Positions 12,341-24,500 of a stretch of DNA of 64,000 nt are shown here, piece after piece; positions within the stretch are counted from its first letter, which is position 1, and every line of letters begins with the position of its first letter. The stretch is from Odontomyia ornata. Lineage: Eukaryota > Arthropoda > Insecta > Diptera > Stratiomyidae. The DNA lies in NCBI GenBank assembly GCA_963969285.1, contig OZ017738.1, positions 391,753,625 to 391,817,624 on the forward strand. Reading direction: 5' to 3'. Both the position numbers and the translations under genes were made by a program. The notes under the pieces are model-generated. The model did no database searches, was not told where the DNA came from, and saw only the letters and a list, made by a program, of their open reading frames with translations.

Positions 12341-12368
12341 AGGGTTTTGTATTTTAGTACAAAACCCT
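12341..12368 (+). repeat. 3' terminal hairpin of HE1
   Basis: AGGGTTTTGTA (12341-12351), a six-base loop, then TACAAAACCCT (12358-12368). The arm is identical to the 5' motif at 11058-11068. The base after the hairpin gives CCCTAA, which would also satisfy a Helitron-like CTRR end. Confidence 0.85.
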
Positions 12369-12826
12369 AAAAAACTGCCTTTAGTACACTAACATGGCAT
12401 TATGAATGTAATAGAATGCTCTTTGGTTTAAAGAACGCACCAGCAGCGTTGCAAAGGATGATAAACGAGGTACTTTGTGATTTAATCAATCAGTCTTGCA
12501 TTGTCTATTTAGACGATACCCTAATATTCAGTAACTCATTTAAGAAACATTTTAAATCTTTGAAAGGCATTTTTGAAAGATTAAACAGGTTTGGACTCAA
12601 ATTGCAGGCAGACAAATGCAATTTTGTTGAAAATCGGAGGCGGATACTTGAGACACATTCTCACACCGTTGGGACTTAAACGCAATCCTAAATTAGTTGA
12701 AAAAAAAACTAATTTAAAATTACCCAAAGCAACAAAACAAATTAAAAATTTTTAGGGGTCACGGGTTGCTATAGACGCTTTACATAGAACTATGCTTAAC
12801 TCTCTTTTCCTCTGAATAAATATCTT
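12369..12826 (+). pseudogene. gypsy-1 RT palm and connection, between HE1 and HE2
   Basis: Directly after HE1 the gypsy frame continues: KTAFSTLTWHYECNRMLFGL, then KNAPAALQRMINEV, then CIVYLDDTLIFSN with the YLDD catalytic box intact. It goes on to GLKLQADKCNF and then the connection segment (FLGVTGCYRRF near 12755-12785). Frameshifts occur near 12645 and 12700. It ends at LNKYL (12826), where HE2 is inserted. Together with the pieces on either side this is one RT domain split by two insertions. Confidence 0.85.
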
Positions 12827-14300
12827 AACAAGTTGGGTAAACAGACCTACGCTCATGTCAGAAGGGTTTTGTATTCAATTTACAAAATGCAGTCACCAGA
12901 TCGAATGAAACCAAGAAACATGTCAATGACAATTTTATTGGAGAAAATATGAAATTCGAAGATCATACTATTATTAACAAAGTTGAACGAATTTCGACTT
13001 CTGAGGTTTTTGTTATTGTTATACTCATAAATATCTCCCTTGATAATTATTTCAGATGTCCATTCGCGAGGGAAGAAACGCATTTTTCATGTATTTCCCC
13101 CCTGAAGCAAAAAGTGACAGTTTAAGAACTGTTTTGAAAAGCTCCCATGAAAACTTTCATTTCATACTCATATCGGCTACGTTTGATGATTTTTTTTTTC
13201 AGGGGCCACTCCCCTGTACTGTTATCATCGATTAATGGCCAATATTTTCGAATCCTAGAGTGGTTACAAAGCCCATTTGCTAGGAGCTCTCTCACGCCTC
13301 CTTGACTTGTTTCACTTATGAGTATTAATTGCAGGTACACATCTTCAGTCATTCATTAAATTGAATCAAGTGTTCAAAGCATGCAACTTAAACGTTGAAG
13401 TTGGGAAAAAATAACTCAAAATTATTCAATCTTCGCATTTAAAACAGCCACTATTTTGCTTGGCGATTACTAATACCACTAGCTGAACCGATTCTCAAAG
13501 ATATTCATGAGACCTATCATTCCTGAAATTTTCATGCAAATCCTAGCAAAACTGTAGTGTCTGAGTCGGTAAAAAGCGCATGTTGTTCTATAGCCATATG
13601 TTGCCATAGTAATAAATGCAGCGCATATTGTTCCATAGTAATACAGGAAAATTCAAACCGCTATAACTTCGCTCGATATGATTCAATCTTTATGAAACTT
13701 TCAGGGTAGATCAATCTTATAAATAGTTATCTGTTTTCATTGAATTTAAGGGTACCGTTAATATTTTATTCAAGAAAACATAAAATCGATAAATCATACT
13801 ATTACTAACAAAGTTGAGTAAATTGCCACTTCTCACGTATTTGTTGTTGTTGTACTCATCAAGGCCTACATTCTTGATTTTTTTCAGATTTTTCGGATCA
13901 CAGGTGTCCAATCGCGAGGGGGGGACACAAATTTTTCGTGTATTTCCCTTCCCTGTGCACCCCTTGAAGCAAACTTTGCCAAACTAAGACCTGTTTTGAA
14001 AAGTTCTCATCAAGACCTTTCATTTGATACCCATTTCGGCTACCTTCAATGAAATTTTTTTTTCGGGGGGTCACTCCCCTATATGGGGAGACCCCCCTTA
14101 AATACCTTATAAAAAAATTTTGTAGTTGAACTTTGAAGAGAGCACCACTTTACACCTACATACAAAATTTGATGTTTCTAGCTTAAGTAGTTTCCGAGAA
14201 AAACTGCTGTGACACACGGACAGACGGACGGACAGACAGACAGACGGACAGACAGGACGCGATTTTAGAAGGGTTTTGTAAAATTATTTTACAAAACCCT
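12827..14300 (+). mobile_element. HE2, hairpin-ended non-autonomous element (two-core form)
   Basis: It starts AACAAGTTGGGTAAACAGAC and has the 5' arm motif AGGGTTTTGTA at 12862-12872. The reversed internal terminus (TACAAAGCCC at 13265-13274, then AGGAGCTCTCTCACGCC) and a second core (CAGGTGTCCAATCGCGAGGG at 13899-13918) give the same two-core plan as HE1. A GGAC/AGAC tract is at 14216-14260, and the 3' hairpin at 14270-14300 has a 14-bp stem. The gypsy-1 frame reads LNKYL before and KKGNE after, with no duplicated bases. HE1 and HE2 therefore seem to be separate insertions of one composite form. Confidence 0.8.
14270..14300 (+). repeat. 3' terminal hairpin of HE2
   Basis: AGGGTTTTGTAAAA, three-base loop, TTTTACAAAACCCT: a perfect 14-bp stem at the very end of the element, matching the 5' motif of the same copy. 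Confidence 0.9.
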
Positions 14301-14815
14301 AAAAAGGGAAATGAAATAAATATTAATGATCCCGATTATATTAGTTCTTTTAACGTCCTGAAGTAAACATTGACTAAACCAACTGTACTGAGCTACGCCA
14401 ACGATGATATTCCGTTTGAAGTTTCCACAGAGGCATCCAATTTCATAATTGGTGCAGTTCTTTGCCAAAACGCACATTCAATCTGGTATGTCTCTCGAGT
14501 CTTGAATAATAATGAAATCAATTACGCAACAATCGAAAAGGAGCTTCAGGCTAACGTATGAGCTGTAAAAATGTTTCAAATCTACCTTTATGGCAGAGAG
14601 TTCAATCTTATTACAGATCATCAACCATTGAAATGGCTAGCTCAAAAATATAAAGGAAAGGATATCAGCCCGGATTGCAGAGATGGCTGCTTAATCTTGG
14701 CGAATATGATATACGAGTTAATTATATCAAGGGAAAAGACAATATCACTGACTTTTTCTCACGTCTAGAGAATGACTACATTGTAGAGAGTGAAAACTAT
14801 CAGAACTATGACTGC
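14301..14815 (+). pseudogene. gypsy-1 RNase H fragment
   Basis: The frame resumes after HE2 as KKGNEININDPDYISSF and runs into RNase H: FEVSTEASNFIIGAVL, where the first catalytic Asp of the usual TDAS motif is Glu. It continues with EINYATIEKELQA, a TGA where Trp is expected (14559-14561), then YLYGREFNLITDHQPLKWL with the DHQPL motif. A frameshift near 14670 follows, and in the new frame IRVNYIKGKDNITDFFSRL is typical of the end of gypsy RNase H. Nothing of integrase follows, so the element is truncated here. Confidence 0.85.
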
Positions 14816-15629
14816 TAGACTTTTCAAATTTCAGATAAACTTGTTAAATATGTAGAAACAGAATAATGTTGTCAAATAAAAATCCAATTACACTTCAGCC
14901 TACAATAAATACAAAAATATTAACATTTCACAGAAAGATACAGAACGGAATAAATTAATATCACCACTTAAACAAAACCTAAACCAAAAAATTCTTATGG
15001 TTCGTTTAGCATATTATCTCCGAATTTAGAAACCCTAGTGCTTGACACGATCAAATCCCTGATTTAATAGATGACAAATGTAAAAGATTCCTAACCCTAA
15101 CCCACTGCTCTACATAGACTACAAATTTCTAGAAAATATTGAGTAGAGCCTTGAATGCCCTATTAAACTTGCCTCCGTTTGAGTCATTCATAAAAGAAAA
15201 AGCCTGAGGTCTGTTCTGAGACCTGCGATAGCAGGACACACAAGAAGACTTTCAGGAGGCTATAACAACATCTTCAAGTTGTTGGTAGCATATGCTGCAG
15301 GAACCTTGATACTCACTGACAGAATGAGTGCTGTTCCACAATTTATAGCAGGTCTCATTATAAAGTGGCAGACCGAATCGAGTACTCATATTCATTTACA
15401 ACTAGAGAAGTTGAGTAGAATGGTTTTTAAACCAAGATTTCCAGAACTCAATGCCAGTCGGAATCGTGAGTTCCTCCGCTGTATACGGTTCCCTTGACTC
15501 CCCAACCCATGGCTTTCATGATTCCTCATCCCCCAATTAAATGGTAGTAAATGTTCTCAGGGTCGAACATTGGGTTTACTGGTTCCCCAATAATGAGACC
15601 TTAACTGTTGAGAAATGGTAATAACTGTA
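14816..15629. other. Unassigned sequence between gypsy-1 and RTE copy I
   Basis: No convincing coding frame, LTR or terminal repeat was found. Part of it (about 15150-15500) may be an older element or the far 5' region of the RTE copy. Nothing further can be supported. Confidence 0.4.
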
Positions 15630-18625
15630 AATACACCTACAGCTCTGCTACTAAACCCTACTTGCACCTCCTTTGTGGGGAAGTAAGAGGGTGAAGGAGT
15701 CTTCCGCGCTTGATAGTGGAATCGAAGTAATAACCATACCACCGGAATGGAAATTAGTTGACGGGCTAACCCCCCGTCCCTTAAAAAACCCTACAATGTT
15801 TCGAAACCTGCAGGAGGCCCTTGGAATGGATTGAACTCCAGGCAATAACCTCGCAAACGGAAAAAGGGCTGTGGCATTGGATCCTGGAATTTCAGATCAC
15901 TGAATTACTTTGGAGCTGTGAAGGAAATTTTACAATAGGCCAGTCAATATAAATTAAAAATACTGGCAATCCGGGAAAGGAACAGGATTGGAAACAATAT
16001 TGAAGACACGAGATCGCACACAATGTTCAAAAGTGGGAAACCTACTGAAAAATAAGAATTTAGAGCGGCTTTCATTGTGGATAGGGAGTTCTAATCGCAC
16101 GTTATTTGTTTTAAGGCAATTAATGAAAGGTTGTGTGTGAACCATATGAAAGCGATATTCTTCCAAATCTGGCTTAGCAACGTACACGCCTCCACCAAAG
16201 AAAAGGTCGAAAATACAAAGGAAACTTTCTACAATCACCTAGAAAGACTAGTCGACGCATTGTCTACAAAGGGATAAAAAAATAATTCTGGGTGATTTCA
16301 ACGCTAAGGTTGACAATGAGCTATCTCATCTGGAACGACTGGAGAATATAGCCTCCACGATGAAACAAATGACAACGGCCAGTGCCTGATTAACTTTGCA
16401 TGTAGCAGAAATCTATTCATACGTTCGACTTGCTTCCCATATGGCCGCATTCATAAAATGACCTGGGTATCACCGGATGGTAACACACAAAACCAGAAAA
16501 ATCATGCTCTGATCCAACAACTTTGGAACTCGAGCATAATTGATCAAATTAACCCATACTTGATCAAACTAACCCATCGATGTCATTTGTTAAAGATGAA
16601 TTCATTGAAGACAAGCCCGCTACAAAAATTTGACATAGAAAACTCCAAACGTCGCCTGTGGCGAAAAATTTCACGGAGATCCTCGACAACCATCTGGCTC
16701 CCATCTTATCAGACGTATCGCTTAAAACAAGCAATGAGTTCTGTATGGAAGTTAAAGTGGCTGAACAGACGTGGCAGAATAGATGATCGGACATGAAGCT
16801 TGGCGCATTGGTTCGATGATGAGTGCCAGAATGCGTTAGACAAAAAGAATCAGACATACAAGAAATCTGTAGGAGGGGAGAACCAGGACAAAGAGAGAAC
16901 ATTATGAAAATCTACGAAGAGTAGCAAAAAGGATAATTAGAATTAAGAAAAGAAAATACTATGACGATCAATTCAGAAGTATAGATGTATGTCTAGCAAG
17001 CAACAACACAAGACAAGCCTGCAAAGCAGTAAAAAGCCTGAAACGTGGTTGTTAGCCCAAAACTACGCTCTGCCCTGATGACATCAGGGCAGATTAAGAT
17101 TAAGCAAAGATGGGCATCATATTTCAAGAACCTCCTTCATCCTCCGCACAGCCCCAGAACATCGCACCCTATATATGTTTCTGGAGAGCTTCTATTGACC
17201 CCACCAAATCTGGATGAAGTTTCTTCCATCATCAAAGCCCAAAAGAATAATAAATCACCAGGCTTCGATGAGATTCCCGTGGAGATCATCAAATATGGTG
17301 GCAGTAGTGTTCATAAAGCTAATCATACAGTCATCTAGCAGATTTGGCAGCAAGACCATATGCCGAAAGAGTGGAGCCAATCAATTATATTCCCTGTCCA
17401 CAAAACAGGTGATAAGCTACAGTGCGAAAATTAAAGAGGCATATCACTGCCTTGTACGTCGTACAAAATATTTTCAAAGATCTTAGAAAATAAAATCGGA
17501 TCATACGCCAACAGTATTATTGGAGAGTATCAAGATGGTTTTAAAGCAGGTAGATCGACAATAGAACAATTGTTCACAATCAAGCAGTTACTTGAAAAAT
17601 ACTGGGAGTTCAACATAGACGTACACCAGATTTTCGTTGAGTTTAAGCCAGCATATGACAGTATTGATCGTATGGTACTGTACCAAATAATGCTTTCCTT
17701 TAGCATCCAAACCAAATCAGTCCGCCTTACTAAAACGACAATGACGTCGAAGACCTTCCAAGTCCGCATCAATAAACAACTCAACGATGCCTTTGACAAC
17801 AATAAAGGACCAAAGCAGGGGAATGGGCTGGCCCCATTGCTATTCAATTGGACTTTGGAGTACGTCATAAGAAAGCTACCTATTGATAAACGAAGCACAT
17901 TACTACACAAGTCAGAACAAGTAGTAGCCTATGCAGACCACAGCATTATTTTGTCGCTCAAATATACAAAATATCACACTTGCCGAAAATGTGAGCAAAT
18001 TTGTGTATTTCAGCGCCAAAATATCGAGAACCGGTAATGAAAGAGACGAAATACGCCGAAGAATACAGCTCGTAAATAAAATATTTTGTTCAGTTTTGAG
18101 GATCTTGACGACAAACTGCATACATAGGACAACAAAGCTCCAAGTATACAAGTCAGTGATAAGACCTGTGCTATGCTATGGGTGTGAAGCATGGACCCTA
18201 ACCAAAGCATCCACAAACATATTGGACGCCTTTGAGTGACGGGTCCTGAGGCGAATAATAGGAGCGAAGCTAGACGGAGATCAATGGCGAATTCGATACA
18301 ACCATGAGCTGTATGAAATTTTCGACGACCCGGAGGTCTCAACTATGGTAAGACTGCCAAAGCTGCAATGGGCTGGCGGCACGTTTCGTTTGGACTCACA
18401 ACGGATACCCAAAAAGGTATTCGTTGGGAGAACTGAAAGGCGGGGATCAGTGGGGAAACCGAGTAAACGCTGGCCTGACTCGGCTGACGAAGACAGCTCA
18501 TCGCTGCTCGGATTTCAAAATTAGAGGACGTGGTCAATGGGCCGACACAGTTGGAGGCACTTTTTGCAGGAAGCGAAGGCCCGAACAGGGCTGCAGTGCT
18601 ACGAAGAAGAAGAAGGAATGTTTAC
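15630..18625 (+). mobile_element. RTE copy I (RTE-clade non-LTR retrotransposon)
   Basis: A single-ORF RTE-type element. Its 5' leader (about 15630-15860) precedes an apurinic endonuclease, RT and the long C-terminal region. The 3' end is GTGCTACGAAGAAGAAGAAGG at about 18594-18615, a (GAA)n-type tail shared by the other copies in this window and unlike a poly-A tail. The most complete of the four RTE copies here, but decayed throughout. Confidence 0.85.
15868..18600 (+). pseudogene. RTE copy I ORF: endonuclease and reverse transcriptase, broken
   Basis: Endonuclease motifs: GIGSWNFRSLN at about 15870, SNVHAPPPK at about 16175, IILGDFNAKVDNE at about 16285 and MTWVSPDG at about 16458. RT motifs: NNKSPGFDEIPVEIIKYGG at about 17245-17305, GFKAGRSTIEQLFTIKQLL at about 17540 and FKPAYDSIDR, then KQGNGLAPLLFN at about 17815. 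The catalytic box reads AYADHSII, so the second Asp of YADD is His. The C-terminal signature (RPVLCYGCEAWTLTKA, RRIIGAKLDGDQWRIRY, KRWPDSADEDSSSLLGF) ends near 18600. Many stops and frameshifts; inactive. Confidence 0.85.
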
Positions 18626-21213
18626 CTCCGTGCTTCAGACAGCGGTGTTTACCATGGTCGACGTGGCATCAAAGATCATGGCCAATAAATAGAAAGGAAG
18701 GTGAATCACTACTTACCCCCTCAGATCCTAAAGTAAATTCAATAGGTCTCCATGAATGTATTAACAAACTGGAGTCAGTAGAGTGACACAATTTGCATAG
18801 GGTATATAAGGGCTACGGAAAATCAGACGCTCTTATGGAATAGGGTTGAGAGTTTTGTTACATCGCCTGAAATTCTGATGGTTACACCTCTCATTCACAA
18901 AATAAACTTAGTCAGTAGAATCTAGAAGATATGCAAAATTTCGTACTCAATTCCAAATAATGGGCACTGCTAGAGCCCTTATTTTCCAACGGTGCTTACA
19001 TAGGTAAATGTCCCGCCGGTGCCTACACCAGGCTGTAAGGTTTTATGCGAAAGCAATGAGCTGGAAAATGCTTACGAATAAAAATCTGGAGAGTCTAGTT
19101 CATTACGAAGTCCAAAAGAAGGATAAAAGAGTGAAACGGGCCCAAATTTGAACGCTCGAGGATAGCTCTCACATGAGACAAATAAACGCACAAACCAATT
19201 ATATATCAGACTTTTTCAGGTTTTTAAGATATCCTGCTTCGTAAAATATGTCTTTTGTTTTAGTCGACGGAGTCACTGAGAATTGCTTACCGCAGGTCAT
19301 GACAGCAGCCATTATTCTAAGCTCAACTTCGAAACATTTAAACATTGTTGATTGACATAAGTGATCGATGCGTACTTACGAAAGCTGGGAATCTATTTAC
19401 CACGAGCCCATTATTTTATCTGCTTTCAACATTACAAACTACACAGAAGGTAAAAGGCCAACAACTAACTTTTTCAACATCGAATATTTGTAATTCAATT
19501 CAATTGAAAAGCAAAATTATAAGCTTCCCAAATATGCAACAAATCTTCATCTAATCGACATAAGATACACATCTTAGCCCTTTCCATTTCCATATCTAAA
19601 TATACGATTACAAAGTCTCAAAATCGATCAATACCATGCATTGAAACCCACATAACACTGAAACAGAAACCTCCAAAAAAACTATAACTTTCACCCTCCT
19701 CTCAAGCTTGCGTTACAAGCAACGATTGTTATAAAAACGGCGGACGGCAATAATTTGAGGGAGCGCATTCTAATTACCATTGATTTTTCCGCAAGACCAA
19801 ATAAATGTGTAGGGAAATTATCGTCCACAAAGGTTATTCACCTGTGCCACGATGAAGCTATGTATTGTGGAAACAGGTAACAAGGGAAGCACCAAATGCA
19901 CATCGAAATGTGATAACCAAAAAGGAAAAAGCTTATCTGACCCCTATTATGTAAATTTGTTTGTTAAACACTTGAACAATTGAATTGCAAAAAATTGTAA
20001 ATGATTCAAATGTGCTTAAATCACATACGAAACAGAAAAATTGAGTGATTGGTAGTAAATTACAACTAGTGAATTTATCATTTGTGATTTTGTTGCTAAG
20101 TACACTATGAGATGTTGAATTGCTCCGATAGTGGAACCAATTCGCGTTAATTTATTCATTTATCACTGGTAGCGTAAATTAAGTATTGTATGACGCGAAT
20201 AGGTGTAAGTTTTATTACTTATAGAGAGATAAGTAAAAGAAATTAGATTGATGTAAATTTTAGCTATACAGTGAGCGGAAAGATTTTTTGAGCGTAGATT
20301 TATTTAGTTCCATCCTTAAATTCAAGTCATTTTCACTTTCTACAATTTTATTTCGTGTCTACTTTACATCTTCGGTTATAAGTCAACTTAAATAATTATA
20401 ATTCTCAATAGTTGTTCGCTCCGATACTTAAGTTTTTGATATTTACGTCATTGAACTCATTAATGTTTCTAATTTTAGCTATCCTTTCACAATCACAAAA
20501 GATTAAGCTTATTGTTGGCTAAAAATATTTTTTCCTTCGTTATGAAAACTCATTTTCCACACACCAAACACATTCTAAAGTTCAAGCCGGGCAGCTTAAA
20601 GAAATAAAGGAAAGGATAAACGCGTGAGCAATTTTTCAGAGGAATTTTCATCTTAAGCTTAGACCTTTTTCTCCCCAAATTCATTCTTTGCTACTTTCAC
20701 AAAAGCCCTTTTGTCCGAGAAAAATTATTCTCACAAATGTCCACTTCTAAATAAAACGAGCCAGAATAAGAAAGATCGATCAATCATCAAGGTCCTTTGG
20801 ATGAAATATTATATTATTTTCTTCAAATGAATCATCCTGATACATCACTCTTCGTGTCGTTTAGGTCGCCTCATATTCAATAAATCATCAAGTTCAGGTG
20901 GGATGAGGTGAATTTAATAATTTTTGGATATGTTAAGTGAAAGATATGCCAACATTTTCTTCACACTATAGATTGTGGTACTGTACGAAATTCAATTAAA
21001 AAGTGTAGTATTACATTAGTTGTCAATGAATTTGATGTCCTTGAAACCCAATCTTGGATACGTTCGTGCTAGAAGGAGTTCATTGCATTTTCAAAGAATC
21101 AAAAATAGCCACCCTTAGGCAACACTATAGTATGATTTACAATGAAGCTCGGTCGAATCAATAAAAGTAGTTACTTGGAATTTAAAAGTTCATATTTTAC
21201 AAATGTATGTATG
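18626..21213. other. 2.6 kb AT-rich stretch without recognised features
   Basis: Read on both strands. Open frames are short (the longest about 70 codons at 19345-19554) and resemble no known family. No LTR pair, terminal repeat or tandem array was seen. This is one of the few places where non-transposon intergenic DNA may survive. Confidence 0.45.
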
Positions 21214-21579
21214 TGGAAAGAATGAACATAAACTCATCATAGCCATCTCCAGCTGTGTTCCCCAATCTACACTCATATCATACAACTTCGCAATACTAAC
21301 ATGTTTCGTATTAATTTGTTACAATTACTTTCCGAGTCTTGCTTGTATTGAAACTCACCGTAATCTACATCGTATCAATTGGATGCAGTCACTCAAGATC
21401 GCTTTTTTGCCTTTTGATCGTGGCCGTGGACACATCAATTCGTTAAGTACTAGAACTCTATTAAATTATGTCGGATGCTTCAACGAACTAGCTAACCAAA
21501 AATATAAAAATTTTTTTATACTAGAACTCGTTAAATCATTTATATTTCTTGTTTTATAACCATTATATTTTATACCCAT
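21214..21579 (+). repeat. gypsy-A 5' LTR, outer part
   Basis: Matches 28417 onward of the 3' LTR (for example CTCATCATAGCC and ACTTTCCGAGTCTT in both). It contains a 71-bp near-tandem unit starting TACTAGAACTC at 21448 and again at 21519, whereas the 3' LTR has a single unit. The LTR is cut at 21579 by the hAT insertion and resumes at 24618. Confidence 0.9.
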
Positions 21580-24500
21580 TAGTGATGTGTCGGTCGCGAA
21601 CGATTCGTTCGTATGGACCGAGTCAGTTGCAATGACCGAAATGACTCGATCATACAATTAAGAATGAGTCGTTCTTTCGGTCAGTGTATACTCATTCGCA
21701 CAACGCACAATATTATGACCGATACTGGTCGCGACCGACTCATAATCAGTTTATGCTGTGTGATATCGTTCCTTGGGGCGACCCATTCATGCTATGCAAC
21801 ACGATACATGCTGTGGATGGCAACTGAGTCACATTTAGTGAACATATTTGATTTTGATTTCCTTCGACCGATTGTTTCTCGATGCGGTAGGATGATATCT
21901 ATCGACTTGCTGGAGTCGATGAAAAGTTTTAAATGTATGCATTTTTACAAATTATGTTGGCATATGAATAGCTCTAGATTGTGCGATTTGGCACGAGAAC
22001 ACATTTTCCCATTAGCTTGTGATTAGTGGAGCAATTAATTTGTGTTAGTGCTAAAATTGGATTGTTAATTATTTCATTTCAGTGTGTCCAAAAAAGAAGT
22101 TTTAAAGCATAAGGTAACAGGTATATATTTAATTTTTGGTGAAAGCGTTTGATCACAATGATGTCATTGTAGTCACTTTAAACATAAATTCAAAAGCTTT
22201 TGTTAAGCATATTTGTTAGAATCGATGAAAGATTTATTAATTTGATTGGCAAGACCTTATATTGACTTTAATGTACAGTAAAGACCTTATATGAACTTTC
22301 ATGTACAGTTAAAAATTTACCAGTCCACATTTTATAGCGAAAATATGCAGAATCTATGTAAAAAGAGTGCGGTGTGGAATTGTTTCAGCGAATTCGCTGG
22401 TGATAAGGCAAAATGTGGATTTTGCGCAACAGTTCTTTTGTTTAAGGGTGGCTCAACGAGAAATCTGTTCAGGCACTTGGTAACAAAGCATCCTGGCGTA
22501 CAGGATTCCAGGATCAAAAGTAAGGCTACACCAGCAACGCCTGTAAATGAAAATGTTGTCCCCAGCGCCCCCAACAATGAAAGTTTGCCTGGCTCTGTAA
22601 ATAATACTTGCGACTTTGTGAAAGCACAGACAACGATTGCCTACTTTTTGAAAAAGCCATTACCAATAAGCGTGTCAAAAAAAATTGATACACAGCTGGT
22701 GAAGATGATGGCAAAAGAATATCAGCCGTTTTCAATAGTGGAAAGTGTGGAATTTGAAAAATTCGTCGGTTTGTTGAATTTCAATTATGTTCTCCCTTGT
22801 CGAAAAACAGTATCTACTGTTTTAATGCCGCAAATGTTTGAAGAGATAAAAGCAAAATTAAGGATTACATTGAGCAGTGCAAATTATGTATCGTTGACCA
22901 CAGACGGGTGGACGTCATCGAATAATCAAAACTTTATGGCTTTAACAGCTCTTTTATATCCGGTGATGATGATGACACCGATTTGCGATCGGCATTGCTG
23001 GATTGCTTTGAATGCAGCGATGAACGTCGTACATCGCAATAATTAAGACGTGAAATTAAACGAATCATCGAGGAATGGGATTTGGGCGAAAAAGTTGTGA
23101 GTGTCGTAAGTGACAATGCAGCAAATATAGTTGCAGCCATTCGACAAGGTAACTGGAATCATATTCCATGCTTTGCCCATACTTTGAACTTAATTGTTCA
23201 AAACGGCATAAAAGAAATTAAGACGACTCAATCAAAAATAAAATCAATTATCCAGTTTTACAAAAAAAGCCCAAACGCAATGAGCAAGTTTCTTTCTGTG
23301 CAAAAACAAATGCTAGGCACCAAGAAAAAGTTAATACAGGATATCTCAACTAGATGGAATTCAACTTACATGATGTTCCAACGAGTTCTAGAAATGAAGG
23401 AACCATTGCTTTATTCATTAAGCCAGATGAATCGCAGTTTGTTTACACTTTCTGAGGAAGACTTCGCTATCCTAGAAAAAGCCTGCGAAGTACTGAGAAT
23501 TTTCTTTGAAATTACAGAAGAAACTTCTAGTGAGAAAACAGTGACTCTTTCAAAGGTTCTTTTATTTAGAAGATCCTTGATAAAATATGTAGAAAAATTT
23601 ATAAATGCAGCAAACATTCCAAAGCAGGTCGAAAATATGGTAAGATGCATTCATAAAGATTTAATGGCACGATTAAACAGCGTTGAGCAAAACCATCTTT
23701 ATGGCCAATCCGCTTTTTTGGATCCACGCTTTAAAAGGCAAGCATTTTATCAGGAGGATCATTTTTCACAAATTAAGCAGTCAATTGTAGATGAAGCAAT
23801 TTATTGTGTTGTAGACTGGCAGGCACGGCCAGACAGTCTCAAAATGATTGCATCTACTCCTAATGACACCAACCAAAGTGCATGTTGTTCCTTAGTTTGG
23901 GGTGACTTCGATTCGGATGTGCTGCTACAAAATTCAATATCCAAACAAACTCCTGAAGCAGAAGCCAACAAAGAAATAGAACAGTATCTTAATGAACCTT
24001 ATATTGGCCGTGAAGTGAACCCTATAAAATGGTGGAGTCAAAAGAAATTACTGTATCCAAAGCTCTACAACGTCATGCAGAAAAAGCTCTGCATTCCTGC
24101 TACTTCCGTTCCGTGTGAAAGGAATTTTTCGAAGGCTCGGCAAATTTTAACGGATCGCAGAAATCGAATTTCCGCTGGAAAAGTTTCCAAACTTTTATTT
24201 TTGAATTACAACTCCTAGAGACAGGTCAGTGCTACTAAAATTACACTTTTACATTAATTACTTGAAATTTTTTTAGGAATTTCTAATTTTTCAGCATCCA
24301 GCTCATCTTTCCAAAAAGACTGAACATTTTATAAAAGACTGATTTCTTCGTTGTCGTAGCCCAACATTATTTTCTTAGTTTAGGTTTAATCTGTAATTGA
24401 ATGCTTTGTTTTGTATATATTATTTGACTTTTTTTTAAATGATGCAATAAGCTTAATTACAACTTCGTTTCATTGGAATGCCATAAGAAATGTAGCTCGT

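Larger units (their letters stand above)
11018..12368 (+). mobile_element. HE1, hairpin-ended non-autonomous element (two-core form)
   Basis: It starts near AACAAGTTGGGTAGACAGAC (11022) and carries the 5' arm motif AGGGTTTTGTA at 11058-11068. A first core follows (CAGATTTTTTTAAGATCACGG and GTGTCCATTCGCGAGGG at about 11224-11262). At about 11457-11520 lies a reversed 5' terminus of another subfamily (TACAAAGCCCT, then AGGAGCTCTCTCCTGCC). A second core is at about 11915-11965, then a (GGAC)n tract and the terminal hairpin at 12341-12368. It interrupts gypsy-1 RT between AESN and KTAFST, and the flanks rejoin without a clear target duplication. No protein-coding gene of its own was recognised. 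Confidence 0.8.
5464..14815 (+). mobile_element. gypsy-1, 17.6/297-like Ty3/gypsy element, nested and decayed
   Basis: Gag-like sequence at 5722-6115, protease at about 10120-10200, RT at 10640-12770 and RNase H at 14320-14815 lie in the order of a gypsy pol. The element is interrupted by NLTR-2 (about 6.1-9.9 kb), HE1 (11.02-12.37 kb) and HE2 (12.83-14.30 kb). Joining the flanks of HE1 and HE2 restores a continuous gypsy reading frame, which proves the nesting order. No integrase and no 3' LTR were found. The 5' LTR border is uncertain; only its inner end next to the primer site can be guessed. Confidence 0.8.

Noticed and set aside
11018..12368. HE elements as ordinary TIR transposons (hAT or Tc1 MITEs)
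   Set aside because: The 5' and 3' tips are not inverted repeats of one another at the very ends, the hairpin is at one end only, and no 2-, 4- or 8-bp target duplication is seen.
15651..15845. Minus-strand frames over the RTE leader
   Set aside because: They are antisense to a recognisable RTE element and share nothing with known proteins.
19345..19554. A 70-codon frame in the 18.6-21.2 kb gap
   Set aside because: No domain or composition supporting a gene; single short frame.
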